A DNA stretch of 64,000 nucleotides, from the NCBI RefSeq assembly GCF_014204975.1, contig NZ_JACHMM010000001.1, positions 3,906,001 to 3,970,000 on the forward strand, given 5' to 3'. Below are positions 1 through 7,977 of the stretch, one piece after another (within the stretch, counting starts at the first letter, position 1; every line of letters begins with the position of its first letter). The stretch comes from Jiangella mangrovi (lineage in GTDB: Bacteria > Actinomycetota > Actinomycetes > Jiangellales > Jiangellaceae). Below the pieces are notes generated by a model, which was given only the letters and a program-made list of their open reading frames with translations, had not been told where the DNA came from and searched no databases. The position numbers and the translations under genes are program-made.

Positions 1-564
1 GCGCACCACGACGCCGTCCGCTCGCTGCTCACCGCGTCGGGTGTGGCGTTCGAGGACGACCCGCGGCTGGTGCGCGGCCTCGACTACTACACCCGCACGC
101 TCTTCGAGTTCGTGCACGACGGCCTCGGCTCGCAGTCCGCGGTGGGCGGCGGCGGCCGGTACGACGGCCTGTCCGAGCTGATCGGCGGTCCGGCGCTGCC
201 CGGCGTCGGCTGGGCGCTCGGCGCCGACCGCACGCTGCTGGCCATGGAGGCCGAAGGGCTGCCGCTGCCGGGCACCACGGGCGTCCAGGTGTTCGCCGTC
301 CCGCTCGGCGACGAGGCGGCGGCGTGGGCGTTCTCGCTGGTGACGACGCTGCGGCGCGAGGGCGTGGCGGCCGACGTCGCCACCGGCGGGCGCGGGCTCA
401 AGGGCGCCATGAAGGCCGCCGACCGCAGCGGCGCGAAGTACGCCGTCGTCGTGGGCGAGCGCGACCTCGCCGAGGGCGTGGCCCAGGTCAAGGACCTCGC
501 GACCGGGGAGCAGCAGGCCATCTCGGTGAACGGGCTGGTCACCCACCTCAAGCGACTCGTCTGA
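1..564 (+). CDS. hisS: Histidyl-tRNA synthetase, C-terminal part (5' end outside window)
   Basis: This class II aminoacyl-tRNA synthetase charges tRNA-His with histidine in the cytoplasm. The reading frame is open from base 1, so the N-terminal catalytic part lies upstream of the window. The visible 187 residues contain the histidine-binding signature [15 protein letters not shown] at about residues 23-37 and a glycine-rich [11 protein letters not shown] strand, followed by the class II anticodon-binding domain (about residue 95 onward). The match to HisRS is direct from these motifs. The next gene starts 12 nt after the stop on the same strand, so the two may be co-transcribed. Confidence 0.97.
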   Translation, partial: AHHDAVRSLLTASGVAFEDDPRLVRGLDYYTRTLFEFVHDGLGSQSAVGGGGRYDGLSELIGGPALPGVGWALGADRTLLAMEAEGLPLPGTTGVQVFAVPLGDEAAAWAFSLVTTLRREGVAADVATGGRGLKGAMKAADRSGAKYAVVVGERDLAEGVAQVKDLATGEQQAISVNGLVTHLKRLV

Positions 565-576
565 CGGGGTGGCGGC

Positions 577-1230
577 GTGCTGATCGATCACTTCCCCGTC
601 TACGGGATCCGCGTGCGCACGCCGAGGCTGGAGCTGCGCCTGCCCGCGCCCGAGGAGCTGGCCGAGCTCGCCGAGCTGGCCATGGACGGGATCCACGGGC
701 CCGACCTCATGCCGTTCGGCACGCCGTGGTCCGAGCTGCCGCCCGCCGACCGCGCCCGCCGGGTCATGCAGCGCCACTGGAGGACGCTGGCGGAGCTGAA
801 GGCCGACGCCTGGGCACTGAACCTGGTGGTCTTCCTGGACGGCCGGCCGGTCGGCGTCCAGGAGATCGAGGCCGACGACTTCGCCATCCAGCGTCAGGTC
901 ACGTCGGAGTCCTGGCTCGGCCTGCGCCACCAGGGCCGGGGCATCGGCACCGAGATGCGCGCGGCCATGCTGCACCTGGCCTTCGCCGGGCTGGGCGCCG
1001 ACGAGGCGGTGTCGGTCGGCTACATGGACAACCACGCGTCGCTGCGGGTGTCGCGCAAGCTCGGCTACGCCGAGAACGGCACCAGCCGGGGCATCTCGCG
1101 GGGGAAGCTCGCGCTCGAGCAGCGCTTCCGGCTCAGCCGGGAGGCCTGGGAGCAGCACCGCACCGTCGAGGCGACCATCGAGGGTCTGGAGCCCTGCCTG
1201 CCGCTGCTCGGAGCCGAGGCCGCCGCCTGA
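577..1230 (+). CDS. GNAT family N-acetyltransferase
   Basis: A 217-residue protein of the GNAT fold, which transfers acetyl groups from acetyl-CoA. The acetyl-CoA pyrophosphate-binding motif RHQGRGIGTEMR is at residues 117-128, and the tail has the usual 'DNHASLRVSRKLGY' helix found in RimJ/RimL-like members. The substrate cannot be read from sequence. Other family members modify ribosomal proteins, antibiotics or small amines. It begins with GTG 12 nt after hisS and ends just before a LexA box that belongs to the next gene. Confidence 0.85.
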   Translation: MLIDHFPVYGIRVRTPRLELRLPAPEELAELAELAMDGIHGPDLMPFGTPWSELPPADRARRVMQRHWRTLAELKADAWALNLVVFLDGRPVGVQEIEADDFAIQRQVTSESWLGLRHQGRGIGTEMRAAMLHLAFAGLGADEAVSVGYMDNHASLRVSRKLGYAENGTSRGISRGKLALEQRFRLSREAWEQHRTVEATIEGLEPCLPLLGAEAAA

Positions 1231-1242
1231 GTTGCCTCTCGT

Positions 1243-1258
1243 TCGAACCTGTGTTCGA
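1243..1258 (+). promoter_or_regulatory. LexA (SOS) box upstream of the radical SAM gene
   Basis: The sequence TCGAAC-ctgt-GTTCGA is a perfect 6-4-6 palindrome and equals the actinobacterial LexA operator consensus. It ends 8 nt before the ATG at 1267, so LexA bound here would cover the transcription start or the 5' end of the message. No other copy was noticed in the window. Confidence 0.85.
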
Positions 1259-1266
1259 ATGGAGGC

Positions 1267-2802
1267 ATGCGCTGGGAAGGTCAGGAACTCGCCGTCACCG
1301 ACGGGGCGGCACTGCCCGGCCTGCAGCGCATCGCCGGCCTGGTCCGCAGCGTCCGCACGCCCGAGTTCGAGGGCATCACGTTCCACGAGGTCACGTCCAA
1401 GTCCGCGCTGAACAAGGTGCCCGAGGCCTCGCACGTGCCGTTCCGGTGGACGGTCAACCCGTACCGCGGGTGCAGTCACGCGTGCACCTACTGCCTGTCC
1501 GGCTACGCGCCCATCACCATGTCCGACGGTTCCACCGTCCCGCTCGCGCGGGTGCGGCCGGGCGACCAGGTGCTCGGCACGCGGGTCGACGGCCTCAGCC
1601 GGCGGCTCGTGCGCACGCAGGTGCTCGACCACTGGCGCACCTCCAAGCCGGCGTTCCGGCTCGAGCTCGACGGCGGCACCTCCATCGTCGCCAGCGGCGA
1701 CCACCGGTTCCTCACGCCCGACGGCTGGAAGCACGTCGCCGCGGCGGCCGAGGGCGAGGCGCCGCGACCGCATCTGACCACCCGCGACCGGCTGGTCGGG
1801 CTGCGCCGGGGTGTGGTCGGGGCGGCGGTGCGCGCCGACCAGGCGCTGACCGTCAGCTACGTGCGGCCCATGGACGTCGAGCTGCCGATGTTCGACCTCA
1901 CCACCGGCACCGGCGACTTCATCGCCCACGGCGTCGTGAGCCACAACTGCTTCGCCCGCAACACCCACACCTACCTCGACCTCGACGCCGGCGACGACTT
2001 CGACCGCCAGGTCATCGTCAAGGTCAACGTCGCCGAGGTGCTGCAGCGCGAGGTCGGCCGGCGCACCTGGGCCCGCGAGCACGTCGCCATGGGCACCAAC
2101 ACCGACCCCTACCAGCGCGCCGAGGGCCGCTACCGGCTCATGCCCGGCATCATCGGGGCGCTGGCCGGGTCCGGCACGCCGTTCAGCATCCTCACCAAGG
2201 GCACGCTGCTGCGCCGCGACCTCCCGCTGCTGCAGCGCGCCGCCCAGGACGTCGAGGTCGGCATCGGGGTGTCGCTGGCGCTGCTCGACGAGGGGCTGCA
2301 CAAGTCGGTCGAGCCCGGCACGCCCACCCCGAAGGCCCGGCTCGACCTGATTCGTGCGGTACGGGCGGCCGGACTGCCCTGCACCGTCCTGCTGGCGCCC
2401 ATCCTGCCGGGGCTCACCGACTCCGAGGAGCATCTGTCCGCGCTGGTCCAAGCGGTGGCCGACGCGGGAGCGACGGGCATCAGCTACATCCCGCTGCACC
2501 TGCGGCCGGGGGCGCGCGAGTGGTACCTGGGGTGGCTCGAGTCCACCCGGCCCGACCTCCTGCCCCTGTACCGCCGGCTCTACCACCGGGGCTCCTACTC
2601 CGACCAGCGCTACCGCGACTGGCTCCGGGCCCGGGTCGAGCCGCACCTGCGGCAGTACCGGCTGCGCGACGACGACGAGGAACCGCTGGTCGACGACCGC
2701 CGCCGGCCGCTGCACGGCAAGCGCTGGGGCACCCGGCTCACGCCGACCGGCACCGGAACCGAGGCTGCCGCCGTCGTGCCCGGGCAGGACGCACTGTTCT
2801 GA
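1267..2802 (+). CDS. Rv2578c-family radical SAM protein, interrupted by an in-frame mini-intein
   Basis: A 511-residue precursor. Removing residues 76-227 leaves a 359-residue radical SAM enzyme whose cluster motif reads CSHACTY followed by CFARNTHTYLD, as in the Rv2578c family. These enzymes cleave S-adenosylmethionine at a [4Fe-4S] cluster. Their substrate is unknown, but resemblance to spore-photoproduct-lyase-like proteins and the upstream LexA box suggest a DNA damage role. The start MRWEGQ fits the family. The GGAGG at 1261-1265 is too close to be a normal ribosome site, so translation may be leaderless. C69 and C73 are the first two cluster ligands. The third is either C76 (intein) or C228 (mature). 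Confidence 0.9.
   Translation: MRWEGQELAVTDGAALPGLQRIAGLVRSVRTPEFEGITFHEVTSKSALNKVPEASHVPFRWTVNPYRGCSHACTYCLSGYAPITMSDGSTVPLARVRPGDQVLGTRVDGLSRRLVRTQVLDHWRTSKPAFRLELDGGTSIVASGDHRFLTPDGWKHVAAAAEGEAPRPHLTTRDRLVGLRRGVVGAAVRADQALTVSYVRPMDVELPMFDLTTGTGDFIAHGVVSHNCFARNTHTYLDLDAGDDFDRQVIVKVNVAEVLQREVGRRTWAREHVAMGTNTDPYQRAEGRYRLMPGIIGALAGSGTPFSILTKGTLLRRDLPLLQRAAQDVEVGIGVSLALLDEGLHKSVEPGTPTPKARLDLIRAVRAAGLPCTVLLAPILPGLTDSEEHLSALVQAVADAGATGISYIPLHLRPGAREWYLGWLESTRPDLLPLYRRLYHRGSYSDQRYRDWLRARVEPHLRQYRLRDDDEEPLVDDRRRPLHGKRWGTRLTPTGTGTEAAAVVPGQDALF
1492..1947 (+). other. Mini-intein coding segment (152 residues)
   Basis: This in-frame insert encodes precursor residues 76-227. Block A begins CLSGYAPITMSDG with Cys1 as splice nucleophile. 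Block B is ASGDHRFLTPDGW with a histidine at residue 146. Block F is MFDLTTGTGDFIAHG, and block G ends VVSHN with His226-Asn227, followed by the +1 nucleophile Cys228. There is no room for a homing endonuclease domain, so it is a splicing-only element. All canonical splicing residues are present except that the usual block B threonine appears as serine. Both junction cysteines fall on the third cysteine of the radical SAM motif. Intein-containing versions of this enzyme family are known. Confidence 0.93.
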
Positions 2803-2813
2803 TCCCCCGCTCT

Positions 2814-2886
2814 GTCACCTGATCATTTGGCGAAACGATCAGGTGACGAAGGTGCGGGCCGGCGACGCGGTAGGTCACCTGATCGT
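2814..2886. repeat. Dispersed palindromic repeat, copy 1
   Basis: The arms GTCACCTGATCaTTT (2814-2828) and AAAcGATCAGGTGAC (2833-2847) pair with one mismatch around the loop ggcg. A further half copy, GTCACCTGATCGT, lies at 2874-2886. The same units recur at 21287-21442. The element sits just after the radical SAM gene and could act as a terminator or a REP-like element. Confidence 0.75.
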
Positions 2887-2936
2887 CGGCGGGTCGACGG
2901 GAGGGAATCGCCTCGCCGTGAGCCGAGCGGGTTCCG

Positions 2937-2972
2937 TAGGATCGCTGCGTTGAACCCGAATGGGGTTCAACG
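2937..2972 (+). promoter_or_regulatory. aspS promoter -10 box and 5' stem-loop
   Basis: TAGGAT at 2937-2942 resembles an actinobacterial -10 box. Six bases later a perfect 10-bp hairpin begins: CGTTGAACCC (2948-2957), loop gaatg, GGGTTCAACG (2963-2972). If transcription starts at about 2948 the aspS mRNA begins with this hairpin, which could protect its 5' end or regulate it. No T-box features are visible. Confidence 0.5.
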
Positions 2973-3005
2973 CCAACCCTTTCGCTCGATCCCGGAGGAA
3001 CACCC

Positions 3006-4766
3006 GTGCTCCGCACCCACGAGGCCGGCACCTTGCGTGCCGACCACGCCGGCCAGACCGTCACCCTCACCGGCTGGGTGGCCCGCCGCCGCGATCACGG
3101 GGGAGTGGCGTTCCTGGATCTGCGCGACGCGTCCGGGGTGGCGCAGGTGGTGGTGCGCGACGAGGCCGTGGCGCACGGGCTGCGCAACGAGTTCTGCATC
3201 AAGGTCACCGGGCAGGTCGGCCGCCGTCCCGAGGGGAACGAGAACCCGAACCTGCCGACCGGCGAGATCGAGGTCGTCGCCGACGCCGTCGAGGTGCTGA
3301 GCGAGGCCGAGCCGCTGCCGTTCCAGATCGACGACCACGTCGACGTCGGCGAGGAGGTGCGGCTGAAGTACCGCTACCTCGACCTGCGCCGCACCGGGCC
3401 GGCCGCCGCGATCCGCCTGCGCAGCGCGGTGAACAAGGCCGCCCGCGACGTGCTGCTGGCCGCCGACTTCGTCGAGGTCGAGACGCCGACGCTGACCCGC
3501 TCGACGCCCGAGGGGGCGCGCGACTTCCTGGTGCCGGCGCGGCTGCGCCCGGGCTCCTGGTACGCGCTGCCGCAGTCGCCGCAGCTGTTCAAGCAGCTGC
3601 TCATGGTCGCCGGGCTGGAGCGGTACTTCCAGATCGCCCGCTGCTACCGCGACGAGGACTTCCGCGCCGACCGTCAGCCCGAGTTCACCCAGCTCGACAT
3701 CGAGATGAGCTTCGTCGAGCAGGACGACGTCATCGCGCTGGCCGAGAAGGTGCTGACGGCGCTGTGGGCGCTGGTCGGGCACGACATCACCACCCCGATC
3801 CCGCGCATGACCTACCGCGACGCCATGGACCGGTTCGGCTCGGACAAGCCGGACCTGCGGTTCGGGCAGGAGCTCACCGAGGTCACCGGCCACTTCGCCA
3901 CCACGGAGTTCCGGGTCTTCCAGGCCCAGTACGTGGGCGCGGTCGTGCACCCGGGTGGCGCGTCGCAGACCCGCAAGGAGCTCGACGGCTGGCAGGACTG
4001 GGCCAAGGCGCGCGGCGCCCGCGGCCTCGCGTACGTGCTGGTCGGGGCCGACGGCGAGCTCTCCGGCCCGGTCGCGAAGAACCTGTCCGAGGACGAGAAG
4101 GCCGGCCTGCCGAAGCTGGTCGGCGCCGTCCCCGGCGACGCCGTGTTCTTCGCCGCCGGCCCGCGGCGCTCGTCGCAGGCGCTGCTCGGCGCGGCCCGGC
4201 TCGAGATCGGCCGCCGGGCCGGCCTCATCGACGAGAACGCCTGGGCGTTCACCTGGGTGGTCGACTCGCCGCTGTTCGAGCCGGTCGACGAGACCGACGA
4301 CGTCGCCGTCGGCTCCGGCGCCTGGACCGCCGTCCACCACGCGTTCACGTCGCCGAAGCCGGACTCGATCGACACCTTCGACACCGACCCGGGCAGCGCG
4401 CTCGCCTACGCCTACGACATCGTCTGCAACGGCAACGAGATCGGCGGCGGGTCGATCCGTATCCACCGCCGCGACGTGCAGGAGCGGGTCTTCCGGGTCA
4501 TGGGCCTGGGCGCGGACGAGGCGCAGGAGAAGTTCGGCTTCCTGCTCGACGCGTTCAAGTTCGGCGCCCCGCCGCACGGCGGCATCGCGTTCGGCTGGGA
4601 CCGCATCACCGCGCTGCTCGCCGGGTCCGACTCGATCCGCGAGGTCATCGCGTTCCCGAAGACCGGTGGCGGGTACGACCCGCTGACCGCGGCGCCCGCG
4701 CCCATCACGGCGCAGCAGCGCAAGGAGGCCGGCATCGACGCCGTCCCGGAGAAGCCCGAGGGCTGA
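3006..4766 (+). CDS. aspS: Aspartyl-tRNA synthetase
   Basis: A 586-residue class II synthetase of bacterial type that attaches aspartate to tRNA. It starts at GTG 3006 behind a good ribosome site (GGAGGA). The N-terminal OB fold (residues 1-110) begins with [20 protein letters not shown]. The motif 2 region reads [19 protein letters not shown], a bacterial GAD insertion domain lies in the middle, and the class II motif 3 GGIAFGWDR is near the C-terminus. Many actinobacteria use a non-discriminating enzyme together with GatCAB for tRNA-Asn. That cannot be decided here. Confidence 0.98.
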   Translation: MLRTHEAGTLRADHAGQTVTLTGWVARRRDHGGVAFLDLRDASGVAQVVVRDEAVAHGLRNEFCIKVTGQVGRRPEGNENPNLPTGEIEVVADAVEVLSEAEPLPFQIDDHVDVGEEVRLKYRYLDLRRTGPAAAIRLRSAVNKAARDVLLAADFVEVETPTLTRSTPEGARDFLVPARLRPGSWYALPQSPQLFKQLLMVAGLERYFQIARCYRDEDFRADRQPEFTQLDIEMSFVEQDDVIALAEKVLTALWALVGHDITTPIPRMTYRDAMDRFGSDKPDLRFGQELTEVTGHFATTEFRVFQAQYVGAVVHPGGASQTRKELDGWQDWAKARGARGLAYVLVGADGELSGPVAKNLSEDEKAGLPKLVGAVPGDAVFFAAGPRRSSQALLGAARLEIGRRAGLIDENAWAFTWVVDSPLFEPVDETDDVAVGSGAWTAVHHAFTSPKPDSIDTFDTDPGSALAYAYDIVCNGNEIGGGSIRIHRRDVQERVFRVMGLGADEAQEKFGFLLDAFKFGAPPHGGIAFGWDRITALLAGSDSIREVIAFPKTGGGYDPLTAAPAPITAQQRKEAGIDAVPEKPEG

Positions 4767-4788
4767 CGCTGTCGGATCGTGCCCGTGT

Positions 4789-4826
4789 CCGTTCGTCTCA
4801 GGGGTAGCGGCCCCTGAGACGAACGG
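4789..4826. terminator. Perfect 16-bp inverted repeat after aspS
   Basis: Arms at 4789-4804 (CCGTTCGTCTCAGGGG) and 4811-4826 pair perfectly around a 6-nt loop. There is no T tract. It may terminate aspS transcription, but its right arm touches the GGAAGG ribosome site (4825-4830) of the next gene, so an effect on that gene's translation is also possible. Confidence 0.6.
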
Positions 4827-4837
4827 AAGGACCTGGC

Positions 4838-5308
4838 ATGACCTCGACACCCACCACCGCCCCACGTCCGCTCGCCGAACGGCGCGACGTCGCCCGGCAC
4901 CGGTTGGCCACGCACTACCGGCTCTGGCTGGCCACGGGCAGCGACGGTCACGGCGCCCACCTGATCCCGGTCAGCTTCGTCCGGGACGGCGCGTGCCTGG
5001 TCATGGCGACCTTCGACCGCAGCCGGACCATGGCCAACCTGCGGGCGAACCCGCGGGCCAGGGCGGCGATCGGCGACACCGATGACGTGGTCGTCGTCGA
5101 CGGTGTGGTGTCGATCGTCGAGGTGCCGGACGTCGACACCACGGTGGCCGATCGGTACGCGCAGGTCTCGCACGATCCGAGGCGGATCCCCGGCTTCCGG
5201 TACCTGTACCTGCGGCCGGAGCGCATCCAGGTCTGGAACGGCTTCCACGAGTTCGGCGGGCGCACCGTCATGCTCGACGCCGCCTGGCTCGACGAGCCGA
5301 TCGACTGA
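4838..5308 (+). CDS. PPOX-class (pyridoxamine-phosphate-oxidase-fold) flavin/F420 oxidoreductase
   Basis: A 156-residue split-barrel flavoprotein. The segment HRLATHYRLWLATGSDGHGAHLIPVSFV followed by DRSRTMANLRANPRARAAI is typical of actinobacterial PPOX proteins that bind F420 or FMN and reduce small molecules. The helix with R-x3-NLRANP is the usual cofactor-phosphate-binding segment. The exact cofactor and substrate are unknown. The ribosome site GGAAGG lies 7 nt before ATG. It stands alone between the hairpin after aspS and the ABC-F gene. Confidence 0.85.
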   Translation: MTSTPTTAPRPLAERRDVARHRLATHYRLWLATGSDGHGAHLIPVSFVRDGACLVMATFDRSRTMANLRANPRARAAIGDTDDVVVVDGVVSIVEVPDVDTTVADRYAQVSHDPRRIPGFRYLYLRPERIQVWNGFHEFGGRTVMLDAAWLDEPID

Positions 5309-5452
5309 CGGCCCGGCCGCGGTAATCCGTTTGCCCGCGGCCGGTCCGTTTGGCATCATCGAGAGCGATGTGATCCGACCGTGACTCCTGCTCGCGCCTG
5401 AGGTGTGTCCGCACCCGGCGAGCTCCCGTCGAACCTCGCCGAGGTCGGTCAC

Positions 5453-7093
5453 GTGTCTCTTCTCTCCGTTCGTTCGCTCTCCATCGCCTACTCCGGCCGT
5501 CCGGTCCTCGACGGCGTCGGTTACGACGCCGGCCCGGGGGAGCGGCTGGGCATCGTCGGCGAGAACGGGGCCGGCAAGTCCACGCTGCTGCGGCTCTCGG
5601 CCGGGGTCGAGGTGCCCGACGCCGGCACCGTCGAGCGGCACGGCACCCTCGGATACCTCACCCAGGAGCCGGAGCTGCCGGCCGGCGGCACGGTCGACGA
5701 CGCCGTCGACGCCGCGCTGGCGGAGTTCCGGGTCCTCGAGGAGCGCATGCGCGCCGCCGAGGCGAGCCTGGCCGACGGCGACCAGTCCGTCCTGGACGAG
5801 TACGGCGACCTCCTCGCCGAGTTCGAGCATCGCGACGGCTGGTCGGCCGACGCCCGGGCGGCCCGCGCGCTCGGCGGGCTCGGCCTGGCCGACGTCGCGG
5901 GGGACCGGGCACTCGACACGCTGTCGGGCGGCCAGCGGTCCCGGCTGGCGCTGGCGCTCGCCCTGGTGCGCTCGCCGGACGTCCTGCTGCTGGACGAGCC
6001 GACGAACCACCTCGACGACGACGCCATCGCGTTCCTCGAGGACGCGCTGCGCGAGTACCGCGGCGCCGTCGTCACCGTCTCGCACGACCGTGCCTTCCTC
6101 GACGGCGTCGCCACGTCGATCCTCGACCTCGACCCCGTCCTGACCGTCGAGCGCGACGGCACCCCGCACGTCGGCCCGGCCCGCTACACCGGCACCTACA
6201 CCGACTACCTGGCCGGCAAGTCCGCGGCCCGGGCCCGCTGGGAGCAGGCGTACGCCACCTGGACCGACGAGGTCGACGAGGCTCGCGCCGTCGTCAAGCA
6301 GGACGCCCGGCGGGTCGGCCACGAGGGACGCGGGCGGCGCGACAACGACAAGTTCGTGGCGCACTTCCTCAGCCAGAAGGTCGACGCCGCGGTCTCGCGG
6401 CGGGTCCGCGACGCCGAGGTGCGGCTGCGCCGGCTCGAGGAGCTGCGCATCCCGAAGCCGCCGCGGCTGCTGCGCTTCGACGCCGCCCTGGGTGCCGACG
6501 TTCCCGACGGCGTGCTGGTGGCGGTCCGCGACGTGAAGGTGCCGGGCCGCATCACCGCCCGTGCGCTCGACGTCACCGCCGACACCCGGCTGATGATCAC
6601 CGGCCGCAACGGCTCCGGCAAGTCGTCGTTACTCGCGGTGCTGGCCGGGGCGCTCGAGCCGGAGACCGGCGAGGTGCTGCGCTCGCGCCGGCTGCGGATC
6701 GGCTGGCTGCCCCAGACCGGCAGCTTCCCCGACCCGTCGCTGACGGCGGTTCAGGCGTTCGCCGTCGGTCGCGCCGGCCCGGCCGATGAGTACCAGGCCG
6801 AGCTGGCCGGGCTCGGGCTGCTGCCCGGACCGGCCCTGGCGATGCCGGTCGGCGCGCTGTCGGTGGGCCAGCAGCGGCGACTGGCGCTGGCCCGGCTGCT
6901 CGTTACACGGCCGCAGGTGCTGTTGCTCGACGAGCCGACGAACCACCTGTCGCTCGGACTGGTCGAGGAGCTGGAGGAGGCGGTCGACGGCGCCGGCCTG
7001 GCCGTCGTCGTGGTGACGCACGACCGCTGGGCGCGGCGGCGCTGGCAGGGCGAACGCGCCGAGGTCGTCCACAACGAGCTGCTGCTGGGCTAG
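5453..7093 (+). CDS. ABC-F family ATPase (ribosome-associated, antibiotic-resistance-like)
   Basis: A 546-residue protein with two ABC ATPase domains and no membrane segments, the ABC-F layout. Domain 1 has Walker A GENGAGKST at about residues 36-44, signature LSGGQRSRLALA and Walker B LLLDEPTNHLD. A charged linker follows, then domain 2 with GRNGSGKSS, LSVGQQRRLALA and LLLDEPTNHLS. Such proteins bind the ribosomal E site, and several actinobacterial members (OleB, TlrC, LmrC type) protect against macrolides and lincosamides. Start GTG 5453 is preferred (GAGG 8 nt before) over GTG 5405, which would add an untypical 16-residue tail. A predicted erm gene lies 0.9 kb downstream. Confidence 0.9.
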   Translation: MSLLSVRSLSIAYSGRPVLDGVGYDAGPGERLGIVGENGAGKSTLLRLSAGVEVPDAGTVERHGTLGYLTQEPELPAGGTVDDAVDAALAEFRVLEERMRAAEASLADGDQSVLDEYGDLLAEFEHRDGWSADARAARALGGLGLADVAGDRALDTLSGGQRSRLALALALVRSPDVLLLDEPTNHLDDDAIAFLEDALREYRGAVVTVSHDRAFLDGVATSILDLDPVLTVERDGTPHVGPARYTGTYTDYLAGKSAARARWEQAYATWTDEVDEARAVVKQDARRVGHEGRGRRDNDKFVAHFLSQKVDAAVSRRVRDAEVRLRRLEELRIPKPPRLLRFDAALGADVPDGVLVAVRDVKVPGRITARALDVTADTRLMITGRNGSGKSSLLAVLAGALEPETGEVLRSRRLRIGWLPQTGSFPDPSLTAVQAFAVGRAGPADEYQAELAGLGLLPGPALAMPVGALSVGQQRRLALARLLVTRPQVLLLDEPTNHLSLGLVEELEEAVDGAGLAVVVVTHDRWARRRWQGERAEVVHNELLLG

Positions 7094-7177
7094 TTATCCA
7101 CAATTCACGAATAGCCGTTTGCGGCATCCGGCGGTTCCGGAAAGGCTGAGTGGCGACAGAGCCCGGAAGGGGGCACC

Positions 7178-7732
7178 ATGACAACCATGATGGAGCGGCC
7201 ACATGCGGTCGACGGATGGACTGTCGCCGACCTCGAGGAGTTTCCCGACGACGGTCTGCGCTACGAACTGGTCGACGGGACGCTGCTGGTGACGCCCGCA
7301 CCGCTGGGACCGCACCAGGACGCGGTCCTCGGGCTCGCGCTGCTGTTGGGGCCTGCGACACCTTCACGCCTGAAGCTCTACATCGCACCTCGTGACTGGC
7401 AGCCGGACGACCGGACGTCGTTCCAGCCCGATGTCTTCGTGATCCGCCGGGAAGACGACCAAGCGGCGCCCATCGCGGCAGCGCCGAGTCTCGTCATCGA
7501 GGTGCTGTCCCGGAGCACGCGGCGCACAGACCGGGCGCTCAAGTACGCGACCTACGCAGAGCACGGGGTGGCGTCGTACTGGATCGTCGACCCGGACGAG
7601 CCGTCCATCGTGGCGTACGACCTGAAGGACGGCGCGTACGTCGAGGTGGGGCGGGCGGCCGGCGACCAGAGCGTCACCCTGCGGCAGCCGTTCGAGGTCA
7701 CCGTCACCCCGAAGTCGTTGGTGTCCGGCTGA
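7178..7732 (+). CDS. Uma2 family restriction-endonuclease-like protein
   Basis: A 184-residue protein of the Uma2/DUF820 family, which has the PD-(D/E)xK nuclease fold and is found in many copies in cyanobacteria and actinobacteria. The fold motifs are visible as FQPDVFVIRRED (Asp) and PSLVIEVLSRSTRRTDRALKYATYAEHGVASYWIVDP (Glu-Val-Leu-Ser, then Lys). Cellular role is unknown. The start ATG has a strong GGAAGGGGG ribosome site. Possible promoter and leader elements of the following erm gene begin at its 3' end. Confidence 0.9.
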   Translation: MTTMMERPHAVDGWTVADLEEFPDDGLRYELVDGTLLVTPAPLGPHQDAVLGLALLLGPATPSRLKLYIAPRDWQPDDRTSFQPDVFVIRREDDQAAPIAAAPSLVIEVLSRSTRRTDRALKYATYAEHGVASYWIVDPDEPSIVAYDLKDGAYVEVGRAAGDQSVTLRQPFEVTVTPKSLVSG

Positions 7733-7748
7733 GCCGACCCGCTAGGCT
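7718..7748 (+). promoter_or_regulatory. Promoter of the erm leader transcript
   Basis: TAGGCT at 7743-7748 is a good -10 box. TTGGTG at 7718-7723 is a weak -35 box at 19-bp spacing. The -10 box ends 6 nt before the GTG at 7755, so the mRNA probably starts at or next to that GTG and the leader peptide is translated without a ribosome site. Confidence 0.6.
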
Positions 7749-7754
7749 GGGAAC

Positions 7755-7817
7755 GTGGGAGTCTTGAAGAACGGCGCTGTGGCGTACTGGCGTCCCCGCC
7801 TGTCCGTCACGGCGTAG
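7755..7817 (+). CDS. erm leader peptide (20 residues)
   Basis: This short frame encodes MGVLKNGAVAYWRPRLSVTA, starting with GTG and ending with TAG. It lies between a -10 box and a terminator-like hairpin upstream of an Erm-type methyltransferase. The residues Arg13-Pro14-Arg15 form the Arg/Lys-X-Arg/Lys pattern at which macrolide-bound ribosomes are known to stall. The inferred role is drug-dependent stalling that changes the folding of the downstream leader RNA and turns on erm. It has no ribosome site, which fits a leaderless start. Confidence 0.75.
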   Translation: MGVLKNGAVAYWRPRLSVTA

Positions 7818-7878
7818 CTCCGCGCACCACCGGCTGACCCCCGTTCAGGGCGGGTCCGGGCCGGAGACACGGGAGCAC

Positions 7879-7933
7879 GCCGCGCCGCGTCCGTCCCTCG
7901 GTGAACACACCCGAGGCGCACGGCGCGGCTTTT
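7879..7933 (+). terminator. Attenuator-type hairpin in the erm leader
   Basis: GCCGCGCCG (7879-7887) pairs with CGGCGCGGC (7921-7929) and is followed directly by TTTT (7930-7933), one of few T-rich tails in this DNA. An inner hairpin (CCTCGG with CCGAGG) lies in the loop. It lies between the leader peptide and erm, the expected place for a transcription attenuator. The competing antiterminator pairing was not worked out. Confidence 0.7.
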
Positions 7934-7977
7934 CGACGTCCTCGTCCTCCCGCGTTCCCGATTGGTCGTGATGACCC

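Noticed and set aside
324-2822. An open frame of 832 codons on the plus strand across the GNAT and radical SAM genes
   Set aside because: It is out of phase with clear protein motifs of the two real genes and has an Arg/Gly/Ala/Pro-rich composition typical of a GC-rich shadow frame.
2967-4865. A 632-codon minus-strand frame opposite aspS
   Set aside because: Antisense shadow with low-complexity composition. aspS motifs explain this DNA.
5381-5401. A six-codon frame (GTG to TGA, MTPARA) before the ABC-F gene as a possible leader peptide
   Set aside because: Resistance-type ABC-F genes often have leaders, but there is no stalling motif, clear promoter or attenuator hairpin here.
7094-7102. 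TTATCCACA, a perfect DnaA box
   Set aside because: A single box without an AT-rich region, further boxes or dnaA/dnaN nearby does not make an origin.
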